Under the pieces are notes generated by a model, which searched no databases, had not been told where the DNA came from, and saw only the letters and a program-made list of their open reading frames with translations. Positions 1 through 9,800 of a stretch of 50,825 bases of DNA are shown here, piece by piece; position 1 is the stretch's first letter; each line of letters starts with the position of its first letter. Made by a program: the position numbers and the translations under genes. The DNA lies in assembly GCA_027492575.1 (NCBI GenBank), contig JAPUEM010000135.1, forward strand, positions 1-50,825, read 5' to 3'. The DNA comes from Propionicimonas sp. (lineage in GTDB: Bacteria; Actinomycetota; Actinomycetes; Propionibacteriales; Propionibacteriaceae).

Positions 1-2
1 TG

Positions 3-146
3 CTGAACGATCCGGACGAGCAGTTCGCCGCCGCCATCGCCGAGGCCAACCGGATCCTCGCCGTCCAGGGCGCACCCACCCTCGGAGACCTGGATGCTGA
101 CCCGGTGGAGTCCCCCGGGACAGGGGACGGTTCCTTGTCCCGCTGA
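3..146 (+). CDS. C-terminal end of an unidentified protein (partial)
   Basis: An open frame enters from the left edge and reads 47 residues, beginning LNDPDEQFAAAIAEANRILA and ending GDGSLSR before a TGA at 144-146. The other two forward frames stop within this stretch. The first 35 or so residues look like a soluble, helical, Ala/Glu-rich domain end. The last dozen residues are encoded by a palindromic repeat arm (117-141), so the native C-terminus has probably been replaced or extended by the repeat. The family cannot be recognised from so short a piece. It lies upstream of, and on the same strand as, the copper genes, with 211 bases between. Confidence 0.55.
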   Translation: MNDPDEQFAAAIAEANRILAVQGAPTLGDLDADPVESPGTGDGSLSR

Positions 147-208
147 AGGCAGGGCAGGTTGGGCAAGGAAGCAGGCAGGAGGTGGGACAAGGAACCGTCC
201 CCTGTCCC
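117..208. repeat. Perfect 25-bp inverted repeat pair (GGGACAGGGGACGG family)
   Basis: The arm at 117-141 (begins GGGACAGGGGACGG, ends CTTGTCCC) is the exact reverse complement of 184-208, with a 42-base spacer. Each arm is itself partly self-complementary (GGGACA...TGTCCC). The left arm lies inside the last codons of the upstream gene. The form is that of a REP-type short palindromic repeat; it could also act as a transcription terminator hairpin for that gene. Confidence 0.8.
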
Positions 209-357
209 ACTGGCGGAGGTGGCGGGCCTCGCGGCCGGCCGTACCTGGATCGGCATGTCACTAGGCAGGGTTGCGTAGCCCGGGAACCAGCGGCCGCGCC
301 GATCCGACTCTTTGAACGGCGGCGACTCCAGCCGACCGGGCACCGATCAGGGGGACG
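147..357. other. Intergenic gap
   Basis: It holds the right arm of the inverted repeat (184-208) and a GC-rich palindromic patch around 225-240. No convincing -35/-10 pair is seen. An AGGGGG ribosome binding site lies just before the ATG at 358. Confidence 0.5.
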
Positions 358-924
358 ATGAGCAGCGAGCACGCCCAGTGGGCGATCACGCTGACCTTCG
401 CGGCGCTCGGGGTGCTCAGCCTGGTCTGGCTGGTGAGCGACCGGCGGCGTCCGCTGCTGATCGTGAGCAACCTGCTGCACCTGGCCATGGCGGTGACCAT
501 GGTCGCGATGGCGTGGACCTCGCCTGGCAGCGGGTGGACGGTCGGCCTGCTGGCGGTGTTCAGCTTGGGCACGGTCTGGTTCGGGGTGCTCGCCGGGCTG
601 CGCGCCACCCGACGGGTGAAGCGGTGGGCCGTGGGCGACCACGGCGTCTGGCAGCTGATCGGGCACGCGGTGATGATGCTGGCGATGGTGTGGATGCTGG
701 CCGTCATGGCCGGCGGCCACCAGCACGATGGGCTTTCGACCGGGCCGGCGGTCTCCGGGGTCGCGGCGACAGCCGCACTGGTGGTGACCGGGGTGCTGCT
801 GGCAGTGGCGTTCGCCGACTGCGTGGCCACCTCCCGCGGGCTACGCCGCCATGCGGGCGATCTGGCCGGTGGGGCCGCGATGAGCCTGGGCATGGCCGTG
901 GCCTGCTGGACGATGCTCACCTGA
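358..924 (+). CDS. DUF5134-like multi-pass membrane protein
   Basis: This 188-residue protein has about five or six hydrophobic segments (around residues 9-27, 33-55, 62-80, 98-118, 128-152 and 168-187). Its methionine- and histidine-rich stretches (HLAMAVTMVAMAW, GHAVMMLAMVWMLAVMAGGHQH) resemble DUF5134 membrane proteins, which in actinobacteria often sit beside copper genes. An AGGGGG sequence lies 6-7 bases before the ATG. YcnI follows 52 bases downstream on the same strand and then CopC-CopD, so a role in copper handling is inferred from context and from the Met/His side chains. No enzymatic motif is visible. Confidence 0.6.
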   Translation: MSSEHAQWAITLTFAALGVLSLVWLVSDRRRPLLIVSNLLHLAMAVTMVAMAWTSPGSGWTVGLLAVFSLGTVWFGVLAGLRATRRVKRWAVGDHGVWQLIGHAVMMLAMVWMLAVMAGGHQHDGLSTGPAVSGVAATAALVVTGVLLAVAFADCVATSRGLRRHAGDLAGGAAMSLGMAVACWTMLT

Positions 925-976
925 GGGGCTTCCACCGTTTCCGGTGGTGACCGATGAGGGACGAAGGAAGGATGTC

Positions 977-1642
977 ATGGCGATGAGGAGACGCAGGCGG
1001 CTGATGCTGGCCGGCGCCTCGGCGCTGGCCGGGGTCGCGCTGTCGGTGGGGCTGCCGACCGCCGCCTGGGCACACGTCGGGCTGAGCGGTTCCAGCACCG
1101 CGGCCGGGGCGTCCACGCTGCTGACCTTCGCGTTCTCGCACGGCTGCGGCGACTCACCCACGACCAAGGTCGCCATCCAGATTCCCGAGGGCATCAACGC
1201 GGTCGCCCCCACCGTCAACCCGGGCTGGACCGTCGAAAAGCTCATGACCGCGCTCGACGCCCCGGTCACCGACGCCCACGGAAACCAGCTGACCGAGCGG
1301 GTCGCGCAGGTGGTGTACACCGCCAAGGAGCCGGTGCCCAGCGGGGTGCGCGACGCCTTCGTGCTCTCGCTGACCCTGCCGGCGGACGCCGCCGGCCAGA
1401 CCCTCGCCTTCCCCACCGTCCAGACCTGCCAGGCCGGTGAGAACGCCTGGATCGAACTGCCCGCGCAGGGGCAGGACGCTCATGATCTGGACTATCCGGC
1501 CCCTGCCGTCGCGGTCACCGCAGCCGACCCGGCCCAGCCCGAGGCCGGCGCGTCGACGCTGGTGATCGCGTCCCTGGCGGTGGGCGTCCTCGGCCTGCTC
1601 ACCGGCCTGACCGCCCTGTTGCGAAGCCGCCGCAATCCGTGA
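977..1642 (+). CDS. YcnI family copper-binding protein (DUF1775)
   Basis: The protein has 221 residues: an Arg-rich n-region, a hydrophobic signal segment, cleavage near AWA|H with His33 as the likely mature N-terminus, a YcnI domain (about 33-185), and a C-terminal membrane anchor (about 193-214) followed by RSRRNP. YcnI proteins bind Cu(II) at the outer membrane face through an N-terminal histidine brace with a conserved Trp; the post-signal His and the motif around PGWTVEK fit this. The ATG at 977 was chosen because AAGGAAGG lies 5 bases before it; an upstream GTG at 944 would put a charged tail ahead of the signal peptide. It belongs to the copper cluster with DUF5134-like and CopC-CopD proteins. 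Confidence 0.88.
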   Translation: MAMRRRRRLMLAGASALAGVALSVGLPTAAWAHVGLSGSSTAAGASTLLTFAFSHGCGDSPTTKVAIQIPEGINAVAPTVNPGWTVEKLMTALDAPVTDAHGNQLTERVAQVVYTAKEPVPSGVRDAFVLSLTLPADAAGQTLAFPTVQTCQAGENAWIELPAQGQDAHDLDYPAPAVAVTAADPAQPEAGASTLVIASLAVGVLGLLTGLTALLRSRRNP

Positions 1643-1838
1643 CCACCGCAGTCCGCCCGCCTGCGCCGACCGCCACCCCTTCCGTCGAGCGCCACACTTC
1701 CCACCGAGAACCAGGCCCCAGGGCCAGGCGGTCGACATGACGGCTAGCGCTCGATATGGACGATGGCGCTCGGCGCAAACGGGGAGCACCAGAGCCGGCC
1801 GAGCTTTCGCCGGGTGGCCGAACGGCGGACGGGGTTCC

Positions 1839-3707
1839 ATGCGCCTCCTGCTGCGGCTGGCGGTGACCCTGCTCGGGGGAGTGCTGCTGCTCGCCCCCGC
1901 GGCGTCCCCCGCCTTCGCGCACGCCCAACTGGTGCGCACCAGCCCGTCCGATCTGTCGGTGCTGGATCAGGCGCCCGCGCAGGCGGAACTGGAGTTCAGC
2001 GAGAGCGTCGGGCTGGTCGACGGCGGCCTCCGTCTCTTCCCCGCCGACGGGACGCCGGTCACGCTCGACGCGACTGCCCGCGACGGGCTCGTGATCGCCC
2101 AACTACCACCGCTACCGGACGGTCTCTACGTGCTGGACTACCGGGTGGTCTCCGCGGACGGCCACCCGGTCAATGGCTCGCTGAGCTTCCGGATCGGGTC
2201 GGGCCCGCCTCCGGTTCCTGCCGCCCCGGCCGGAACCCCTGCCGCGACGGAGGGCCTGGTCGTCCTGCTCACCGGGCTGCAGCTTGCGGGGCTGCTGGCC
2301 TTCGCCGGGTTGCTGGCCTTCCACGCCGTGGTGTTGCGACCCGCACGGCCCGCACCCGGACGGGTCTCCCGCTGGTGCATCGGCATGGGCGTGGCCGCCT
2401 CACTCCTGCTGATGCCGGCCACCGCCCTGCGGGTGGCGGGTGCGCCGCTGTGGCAGATCCTCCGGCCGGACGCGTGGGACGGCGCGCTCACCTGGCCACC
2501 CGCGGCCGCGGCCACCATCTCCCTCACCGCGGGCGCCGCCGCCCTCTGCCTGTCACGGCGTGGCGCCACCCGCCGGGCCGCCCTCGCCGCCACTCTCACC
2601 CTCGCCGGGCCGCTCCTGGTCGGCCACACCCAGACCACCCACCCGACCTGGCTGATGCTGGCCGCGGACGCCGGCCACCTCCTGGCCGCCGCCGCCTGGT
2701 TCGGCGGGCTCTTGGGCCTGCTGCTGGAACTCTCCCGCGCCCGCCGTCCGCGACCCTCCATCTCCCCACAAGGTGTGGCCGGTGAACCGACCACGGGCAA
2801 CCCGCCACACCTCGCACGAGGACCAGAGCCCACCCACCGTCCCTCCCCGCACGATGTGGCCGGTGAACCGACCACGGGCAATGCAGCACACCGAGCGGCT
2901 GAGGGGTCGCAGGTGGGAACGCAGTCACGCCCCATCGAGGCCGGGATCGCCGCCCTGGCGCACACCGTCTCCCGCTTCTCCACCTTCGCTCTGGCGGCCG
3001 TCGGCCTGCTGGCCGTCAGCGGACTGACGATGGGCGCCCTCACCGTGGGCAGCCTCGAAGCCCTGCCTGGCACCGGCTACGGCCGCACCCTGCTGCTCAA
3101 ACTGGGCATCGTCCTCCCGGTGGTCGCGCTGGCCGCCTGGAACCGGTTCGTGCTGCTGCCCGAGATCACCGGCCGAACAGATCTACCCCGATCCGGCCGC
3201 ATCACGCCGGATTCCGGCCGGATCGACGCGAATCGAGGCAGATCTGTCAGCGCCGCCGACGGCGCACGCTGGGACGCACTGGTGCGAACCCTGCGCAACG
3301 AGGCCGCGCTGCTGGTCGCGGTGCTGGCCGTCACCGGCATGCTCACCAACACCGCCCCCGGCCAGCTCGCGGGGACGCCATCCACCGCCCCGACCCGTTT
3401 CGAGGCCGGCTCACAAGGCCTTGACGTCGCGGGCACCCTCAGCCCGGCCGCCGTCGGCGAGAACCAGCTCAGCTTCACCCTGACCTATCAGGGCATTCCC
3501 CTTACGACCGACCAGCTTGAGCTGACCGCCCGCCTACCTGAGCAACAGCTCGGCCCGCTCGCAGCCCGTCCGACCTTCGATCCCGCCACCGGGCGCTACT
3601 CGGCAACCCTCACGCTGCCGGCTCCCGGCCAGTGGCAGTTACAGTTCTCCGCCCGGGTCGACACCTTCGCCAAACCCGTCGCTCTGATCACCGTCCCAGT
3701 CACCTGA
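1839..3707 (+). CDS. CopC-CopD fusion copper transport protein
   Basis: The protein has 622 residues. A signal peptide (1-27, cut at AFA|HAQL) leaves His28 at the mature N-terminus. A CopC domain follows (28-130) with the Asp107-x-His109 pair (SADGHPV) that completes the CopC Cu(II) site. Then comes a CopD membrane domain with about eight segments (130-450 and beyond) and a C-terminal YtkA-like beta domain (about 520-622, DVAGTLSPAAVGENQLSFTL). It should bind periplasmic copper and move it into the cytoplasm or to cuproenzymes. The ATG at 1839 gives a proper signal peptide; in-frame upstream codons give a basic leader. Two stretches of coding sequence (residues 311-348 and 447-470) are palindromic repeats inserted in frame in loops between membrane segments. 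Confidence 0.9.
   Translation: MRLLLRLAVTLLGGVLLLAPAASPAFAHAQLVRTSPSDLSVLDQAPAQAELEFSESVGLVDGGLRLFPADGTPVTLDATARDGLVIAQLPPLPDGLYVLDYRVVSADGHPVNGSLSFRIGSGPPPVPAAPAGTPAATEGLVVLLTGLQLAGLLAFAGLLAFHAVVLRPARPAPGRVSRWCIGMGVAASLLLMPATALRVAGAPLWQILRPDAWDGALTWPPAAAATISLTAGAAALCLSRRGATRRAALAATLTLAGPLLVGHTQTTHPTWLMLAADAGHLLAAAAWFGGLLGLLLELSRARRPRPSISPQGVAGEPTTGNPPHLARGPEPTHRPSPHDVAGEPTTGNAAHRAAEGSQVGTQSRPIEAGIAALAHTVSRFSTFALAAVGLLAVSGLTMGALTVGSLEALPGTGYGRTLLLKLGIVLPVVALAAWNRFVLLPEITGRTDLPRSGRITPDSGRIDANRGRSVSAADGARWDALVRTLRNEAALLVAVLAVTGMLTNTAPGQLAGTPSTAPTRFEAGSQGLDVAGTLSPAAVGENQLSFTLTYQGIPLTTDQLELTARLPEQQLGPLAARPTFDPATGRYSATLTLPAPGQWQLQFSARVDTFAKPVALITVPVT
2771..2881 (+). repeat. Two copies of a 27-bp REP-like repeat inside copCD
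   Basis: The 27-bp word TGTGGCCGGTGAACC...GGGCAA is exact at 2774-2800 and 2855-2881, 81 bases apart (27 codons). The first copy sits in a hairpin with perfect 8-bp arms AGGTGTGG (2771-2778) and CCACACCT (2805-2812). Both encode VAGEPTTGN. The stretch falls in a hydrophilic loop between membrane segments. Confidence 0.8.
3177..3247. repeat. 71-bp palindromic element with ACAGATCT ends, copy 1
   Basis: ACAGATCTACC (3177-3187) and GGCAGATCTGT (3237-3247) form 11-bp terminal inverted repeats with one mismatch, enclosing a GC-rich palindromic core (CCGGCCGCATC, TTCCGGCCGG). It is translated in frame as TDLPRSG...RGRSVS within the CopD half of the fusion. A second element of the same 71-bp length lies at 16974-17044. 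Confidence 0.8.
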
Positions 3708-3843
3708 CGCTGCACTTGTTCGCCATCTCGTGAAAGAAGGCGAACAACTGCGACGCCGGATGGCTACGGGTGACCGATCGCGGAGTAGAAGGCCGGATCG
3801 GGCTTGGCGAGCCTCGGCGGATGGCGGCTGGATCCATCCGCTT

Positions 3844-6800
3844 TCACCCGGGCGGATCGGCCTCGGAGGGTTCGGTCTCGGACGGGCTGGGCGCAGGCTC
3901 CTCGGGCTCGGGTTCCGAGGTGGGCTCCTCAGCCTTTGGTGTCTCAGGTTTGGGTGCCTCGGGCTTGGGTGCCTCGGGCTCGTCGCTTTCCGGGGCGGCC
4001 TCCTCATCGGACGGGCTGCTGGAAGCGGCGGCTCGCCTGCCCTGCGGTTCGCTGTACACGAAGCCCAGGCCGGCACTCGAATCCCCTTGGGTGTCGAGGT
4101 CGAAGGAGGCGCCGGTTCCGGTGCTGTGCTCGGTCCATTCCACCCAGACCTGGACGGGCTGCTCCTCGTCCTGGTGGGGCAGCCAGCCGACCAGCCGGAC
4201 CGACGCCGTCCCGGCCGGGACGCCGACGGTCTGCCGCCACCAGCCGTCGTCGTCCTCGCCCGGGTCGGGGTCGCGGACGAAGGCGAAGCCGGCCACCCAC
4301 GGGCCCGGGTACTCCCCGCCGTCGGAGAGGCTCACGCCGATCTCCGCGGTGCAGGTGGCGATGTCGGCGATCTGGATCTCGGCGCTGTCGGCGACGTCGA
4401 TCTCCCGCTCCAGCGTCCATTCGTGATCGGAATCGGGGAAAGAGACCGTCAGCTTCACTCGCGAGACCTCCACGGGCACCAGCACCGGACGCGAGACCGT
4501 CAGTTCGGGCTTGTCGAAGTCCTCGGCGACGGAGCCCTCGGCGTAGTCGCCGTCGGCGTAGGCGGCCACGTCGGTGAGCTTCCAGGAGGCCAGCTCCTCA
4601 CCGCCGCCGGTGACGGTCACCACCGCGTCCTCCCACTCGGTCTCCCGAAGCGCGGACGACAGCGTCATCCCGAAGGACAGCCGCGTGTCGGCCGCCCCGT
4701 CGGCCCAATCCGACGGGATGCCGTAATGCCAGGAATCGATGGTCCAGCGCTGCGGCCGGTTGCTGGCCTGCGGGTAGAACGAGATCGAGCCGTCGTCCCA
4801 CTCCCCCTGCATCGGCCGCAGCACCAGCGCCACCCGGGCGCCCTCGGGCACCAGGTCGAGCGGCACGAGCGTGACCAGCGACAGCACCCCTGCGACGGGC
4901 CGGACGGTGCCGGCGAAGACCTGATGTTCGCCCAGGTCGGAGTCGCTGATCAGCGATGCCCGGACGGGGTAGCCGACCGGTCCGTCGTCGTCGGTCACCT
5001 CGATCTGCAGCGACAGGATGTGGAAGGCCAGCGGGTCGATCACCTCGCCGATGCCGTGATCGACGACAGCCTTCGCGCCGGTCTGCCGGTCCACGGTCTC
5101 GACCCGGACTCCGTCGGTCCCGGCGGGGAAGGCGAACCAGCCGTCGATCATGGTCGCGTAGCCGGTCACCGCGATGGTGCCGGCGATGCGTTCCCGCGGG
5201 CTGTCGGTGACGTCGCGATCGACCGTGACCGGGTCGGAGGAGGGCTCGCCTTCGGTCAGGCCGGTCACGGTGATCCGGGTGTCAGGTCCCCAGGCGCCCG
5301 GGTCGGGCGTCCGGAAGCGGACCAGGACGGACGCATCGGGCCAGTCGCGGGCGGTGACGTCGTAGCCGGCGACCCGGACCGGCCAGGCGGTGACCCCGGC
5401 CAGGGCGACCTCCGTCGGCGCGCTGCTGCCGAAGACGCTGCCGGTGGCGTCCGCGCCCGCGCTGGTCGCGTCCGGCTTGAGATACCAGATCCACTCGGCC
5501 TCGGTGAGGTCATCGTCGTAGCCGAAGGTGTCGTAGATCCGGACGCCCTGGCCGGCGCCCCAGCCGGGGCCGCGCTGGACCAGGCTGAGTTCGGCGTTCC
5601 ACGGGAAGCCGTAATCCTGCCGGACCTGCGGGGTGACACCGGTCACCAGCACCGAGGCGCCACGCACCTCACCGCCCCAGCCCCGACCGAAGAGCACCAG
5701 CGGGTTGGCGCCCGGCTTCAGGTCGATGAGGTGGATCTCCTCGTGGGCCAGCGCCGGGGAGGCGATCGTCACCTCGGCCCAGGTGGCCGGCGCCGGCAGT
5801 TCGAACTCGCCACCGAAGCTGGTGCCGTCGAAGCAGCCCGCGAGCCGGGTCGTCGAGTTCCACGGGCCCTGGTCGGTGCAGGAGAGATTCTGCGAATAGA
5901 CCTGGTCGAGTCTCAGCGATCCGTCCGGCAGCCGCACCGTCGCCCGCACCTTGATCGTGGTCTGCGCGGCACCAGCGTCCAGCAGCGCCTGCGAGACCGT
6001 GCCGCCGAAGACCAGCCGGTAGCCGGAGTCGTCCCAGTCGAACCGGGCGTCGGTCACGCCGCTCTCCAGCACCCGCCAGTTCGGGCTGTTGTGCGGCGGA
6101 TGGCGGAAGGACGGGCTCTGGTCGAGCCCGAGGCCGATCTGCTGGGTCGCCTGCGCCAGCAGCAACGTGGTGGAGTACGAGCCGTCGGCGTCCGGGTAGA
6201 CCACCACCGTGCGCAGGCCACCGTAGAGCGGTCCGTTGTACTGGTGGATCGGAATCGTGACGGCCCCTGTCAGCGGCGCGCCGTCGCGGGTCAGCGTGCC
6301 GTGCAGGATGACCGCCCGCAGCACGCTGGGGTCGACGCTCACGTCGGCGGTCGTCGACAGGCTCTGCCCGTTCGTGGCCAACTCGTCGAAGGTCACCGGG
6401 GCCGTCCCGACCGGGTCGCCGCCCGGCCGCGACACCGTCACTGTTCCGGTCGGCCCGCCGGTCTCGGGCGGGGTGAACCCGCCGGCCTCCGCCGCGGTCA
6501 GCGGGGTGAGGGTGCAGGTGTAGCGTCCGTCGGTGCCGGAGGCAGCGGTGCACGGCGGGGCGCCGGGCAGGTCGACCGTGACGGTGAGGCCGCCGACCAC
6601 CGAGGTGGAGCCGTCCAGGCTGGCGGTGACCGTCCCGGAGACCACGTAGGAGCAGACCAGGCTGGTCCAGTGGGAGATGGTGGCGTCCAGGCCGATGTCG
6701 GGGAAGGCCCACACCTCCAGCGCGATGGCCTCGATCAGGTAGTCGGAGACCACGGCGTCGCACAGCGGCGGCAGCAGCTGCGGCAGCCGCTCCCGGACGG

Positions 6801-9800
6801 CCGCCTCGGCGGCGGCGAGTTGCTCGGGGTCGATCGCGTCCGGCACCTGCGCGTTGAAGTAGTCACTGGCGCGCTCGGTGAGCGGAGTCCTGGCCGGATC
6901 GGTGATCCGCCAGGAGGCGCCGAAGTCGAGAATCGCTTCACGTCCGGCGCTGTAGCCGTTGAACTCATCGTGTTCGACGCCGTCGGCGCCGTCGCGGTCG
7001 TTGGCGCGGTTGCCGTCCGGGGAACCCAGGAAGCCATGCACCGCGGTGCCGGTCGGCGCCGTCACGGCAAGATTGAAGATGTGCGCGTAGCGGGTCACCT
7101 GCACCAGGACGGGGCCCGCGGTGACGGTCACCACGTCACCCACCCAGCCCGCGGTGAGCACCACGGACGCGCCGGGGCCGATCGCCAGCGGCTCGTCGTA
7201 GGCGAGGGTCACTGGCTGGCCGTTGACGTAGACGCCGAAGGTCGGCTGGGCGTAGAGCGAGACGCGGGCGTCGCCGGTCTCCACCGACACCCCGTAGACG
7301 CTGCTGACCGCACCGGCGGTGTGGCTGCCGAGGACGCTCGGCTCCAGCCGGGCCACCACCGTCGGCAGCGCCGGATCGTCCCGGGTCGGTTCGACGAAGA
7401 CGTAGTCACCCAGCAATTGGGCGTCGAAGTAGTTGCCGTCGAAGGAGATCAGGTGCGGGTCGCCGCCGGCGTGGGCGGTCTGCGGGCCTTTGGGGCAGTC
7501 CGGTGTGGCGTCGCGATGGAAGCTGTAGTGGACGGTGCGGGTGAACCGGCCGATGCTGCTCGCCGGGTCGGTGGGCTGGGCGATGAACCGGATGTCGGTG
7601 GCCCGGTCGTAGGCGGATTGGCCACAGGCGCCCTCGGTCAGGCCGACCACGCTGAACGAGGCGGTGGCGCTGCCCACGGCTTGCGGGTCGGAGACGTACT
7701 GCCCAGGGGTGCCGTCGTTCAGCTGCAGCCAGGAGGGCAGGGATTCCACCTGCCAGTCGATGCCGCCGTCGAAGCCGGTCCAGGTGAGCGTGGCGTCACC
7801 GTAGAGACCACTGAGCTCGGCGGGGGCGACCTCGAAGCCGACGTCACAGCGGACCGTGACCGCCGCGGTGACCGGCAGATCGACCCCGGTGCCGGTGATG
7901 ACCACCGAGCCGGTGTGGCTGGACTGGTCGGAGCAGGTCGGGGTGAGGGTCAGCTGGGTGGTGGCGCCGTTGGCCAGCGGCGCCGTCATCGGGGTGACCT
8001 GCAGCGGCAGGCCGTCGAGCACGGAGACACCGAGGGTCGTGGCGGCGGTGGCGTAGCGCAGCCCGACGGTGAGCTTCTGCTCCGTCCCGCCGGTGAGGGT
8101 CGCCGTGGTCGGGGTGAGGGTCAACTCCGGATCGTGGCAGCGGTAGCCGACCGTCCCGTCCACCGAGGAGACGCCGTTGCCGGAATCCACCTCGACGGTG
8201 AAACTGCCCTGAGCGGTGCCGAGCACCGGGTCGCAGCTGACCGTGGCGGTGTCGACCGCCAGGTTGACGCTGTGAACGCTGAGGCCGGGCGGCAGGGCGC
8301 CGTCCTCGCCATCGGCGACGGTGACGTTCAGCCACGGCGAGTGGGCGCCGATCCTCCAGGTGCGCTCGCCGTTCACCTCAGCGCGCAGGGTGACCTCGCG
8401 CTGGGTGTTCCGGAAGTCGAGTTGGACGTCGGCAGGCAGTAGCTTCAGCGACTCGCTGCAATCCACCGTCACGGTGAGGTCGGACGGATCGCCCTCGATC
8501 ACCTTGTGCTCGCTGGTCTCGGTGAGCGTGACGGTGGTGGTCTGGCGTCCGTACAGCTGCTCGGGGGCGGAGCAGTCGGCGGTCAAGGTGAGCGGCAGCC
8601 CGCTGGGCTTCGCCTCCGCCTCGGTGGCCGGCAGGGTGCCGGTGGCCGGCTCAAGCTTCAGCCAGGCGGCCTCGGTCTCGACCTTGAAGTCGAGCGGGTT
8701 GCGCAGGCCCGTCCCCACCACGGCGACCGTCTTGGTGCTCTGGTCGGTGATCTCCACCTCGGTGACCGGTTCGGCGCTCTCCGGGGTCTGGGCGAAGCCG
8801 AGGGTGGGCTTGGTGCAGACCACGCCCACGCGTCCGGCCCAGCCCGGTGAATCCAGGCCGGCGAAGGTGTTGTAGGGCACCACGATGAAGGTCTTCGTCT
8901 CCGCGTAGTCGCCCTCGCATTCGGCCTTGGTGAACTGGTGGGTGAGCTTCACCGTGCTGCCGGCCGCGGTCACCTCGAAGGGCTGATCCTGCGGCGGGAT
9001 GAGCGCGCCGTCGTCCCGGTACAGCCCGGCGTCGGTCAGCGGCGGGTCGCTCACGTTTCCGAAGGTGATCACGGATTCCGGCTTGTGGACGACCGGGAGC
9101 TCGATGACCAACTGCTCGTCGGGGTGGACGGTGATCGCGGTGACCGCGTCCGCGATCTTCTTGCCGTCCACCTCCACCACGGCCTTCCCGGCTTCCAGGT
9201 GCCGGTAGAGCGAGGCGATGCCGTACTTCTGGTCGGGGAAGAGCTTCACCTCCAGGCGTGGCGTGAACATGCCGATGATGCCGAAGAACCTGTCGATCTT
9301 CTCGGTGGTGAACTTGCCTTCGGCGACGCCGAGCAGGCTGATCTGGTTCTCCGACTTGCCCTGGTCGAGCACCGCCTGGGTGTTGCCGAAGATGGCGGCG
9401 CCCTTGATGCCCAGCCGGGTGTCGATGAAGGTCACCTTCAGGTTGTCCGCGAATTGCTGGATGCCGTCGCGCAGCCAGCCCGCGATGAACGGGACCTTCG
9501 CGATCTCGTCCAGCAGGGGCGCGATGTCGCCCAGCATCTGGATGCCGAATTGCACGCCGACGTATTCCCCCACCCCGACCTCGGCGGAGAGGGCGACCGG
9601 CGAGGTGCCGTCGCGGTCCAGGCCGAGGGTGGAGGCCAGGGTGTCCCATTCGACGTGGCCGTCGGCGGTCGGCGGGACGTACTCCCAGACCGGCTGCAGG
9701 CCGTTGGCGGTGTCGAAGGAGAAGCCGGCCCGGGCGCCGAAGCCGAACTTCACCGAGTAGTCGACATCGGCCGCCCGGTTGAGCTTGACGGTCGCGTCGG

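Noticed and set aside
3730..8442. A 1570-codon open frame on the plus strand, and another of 1520 codons at 8938-13500
   Set aside because: Both lie opposite the giant vWD protein and BTAD genes. Their Arg/Gly/Val/Asp-rich translations have no domain, and long antisense frames are expected at this GC content.
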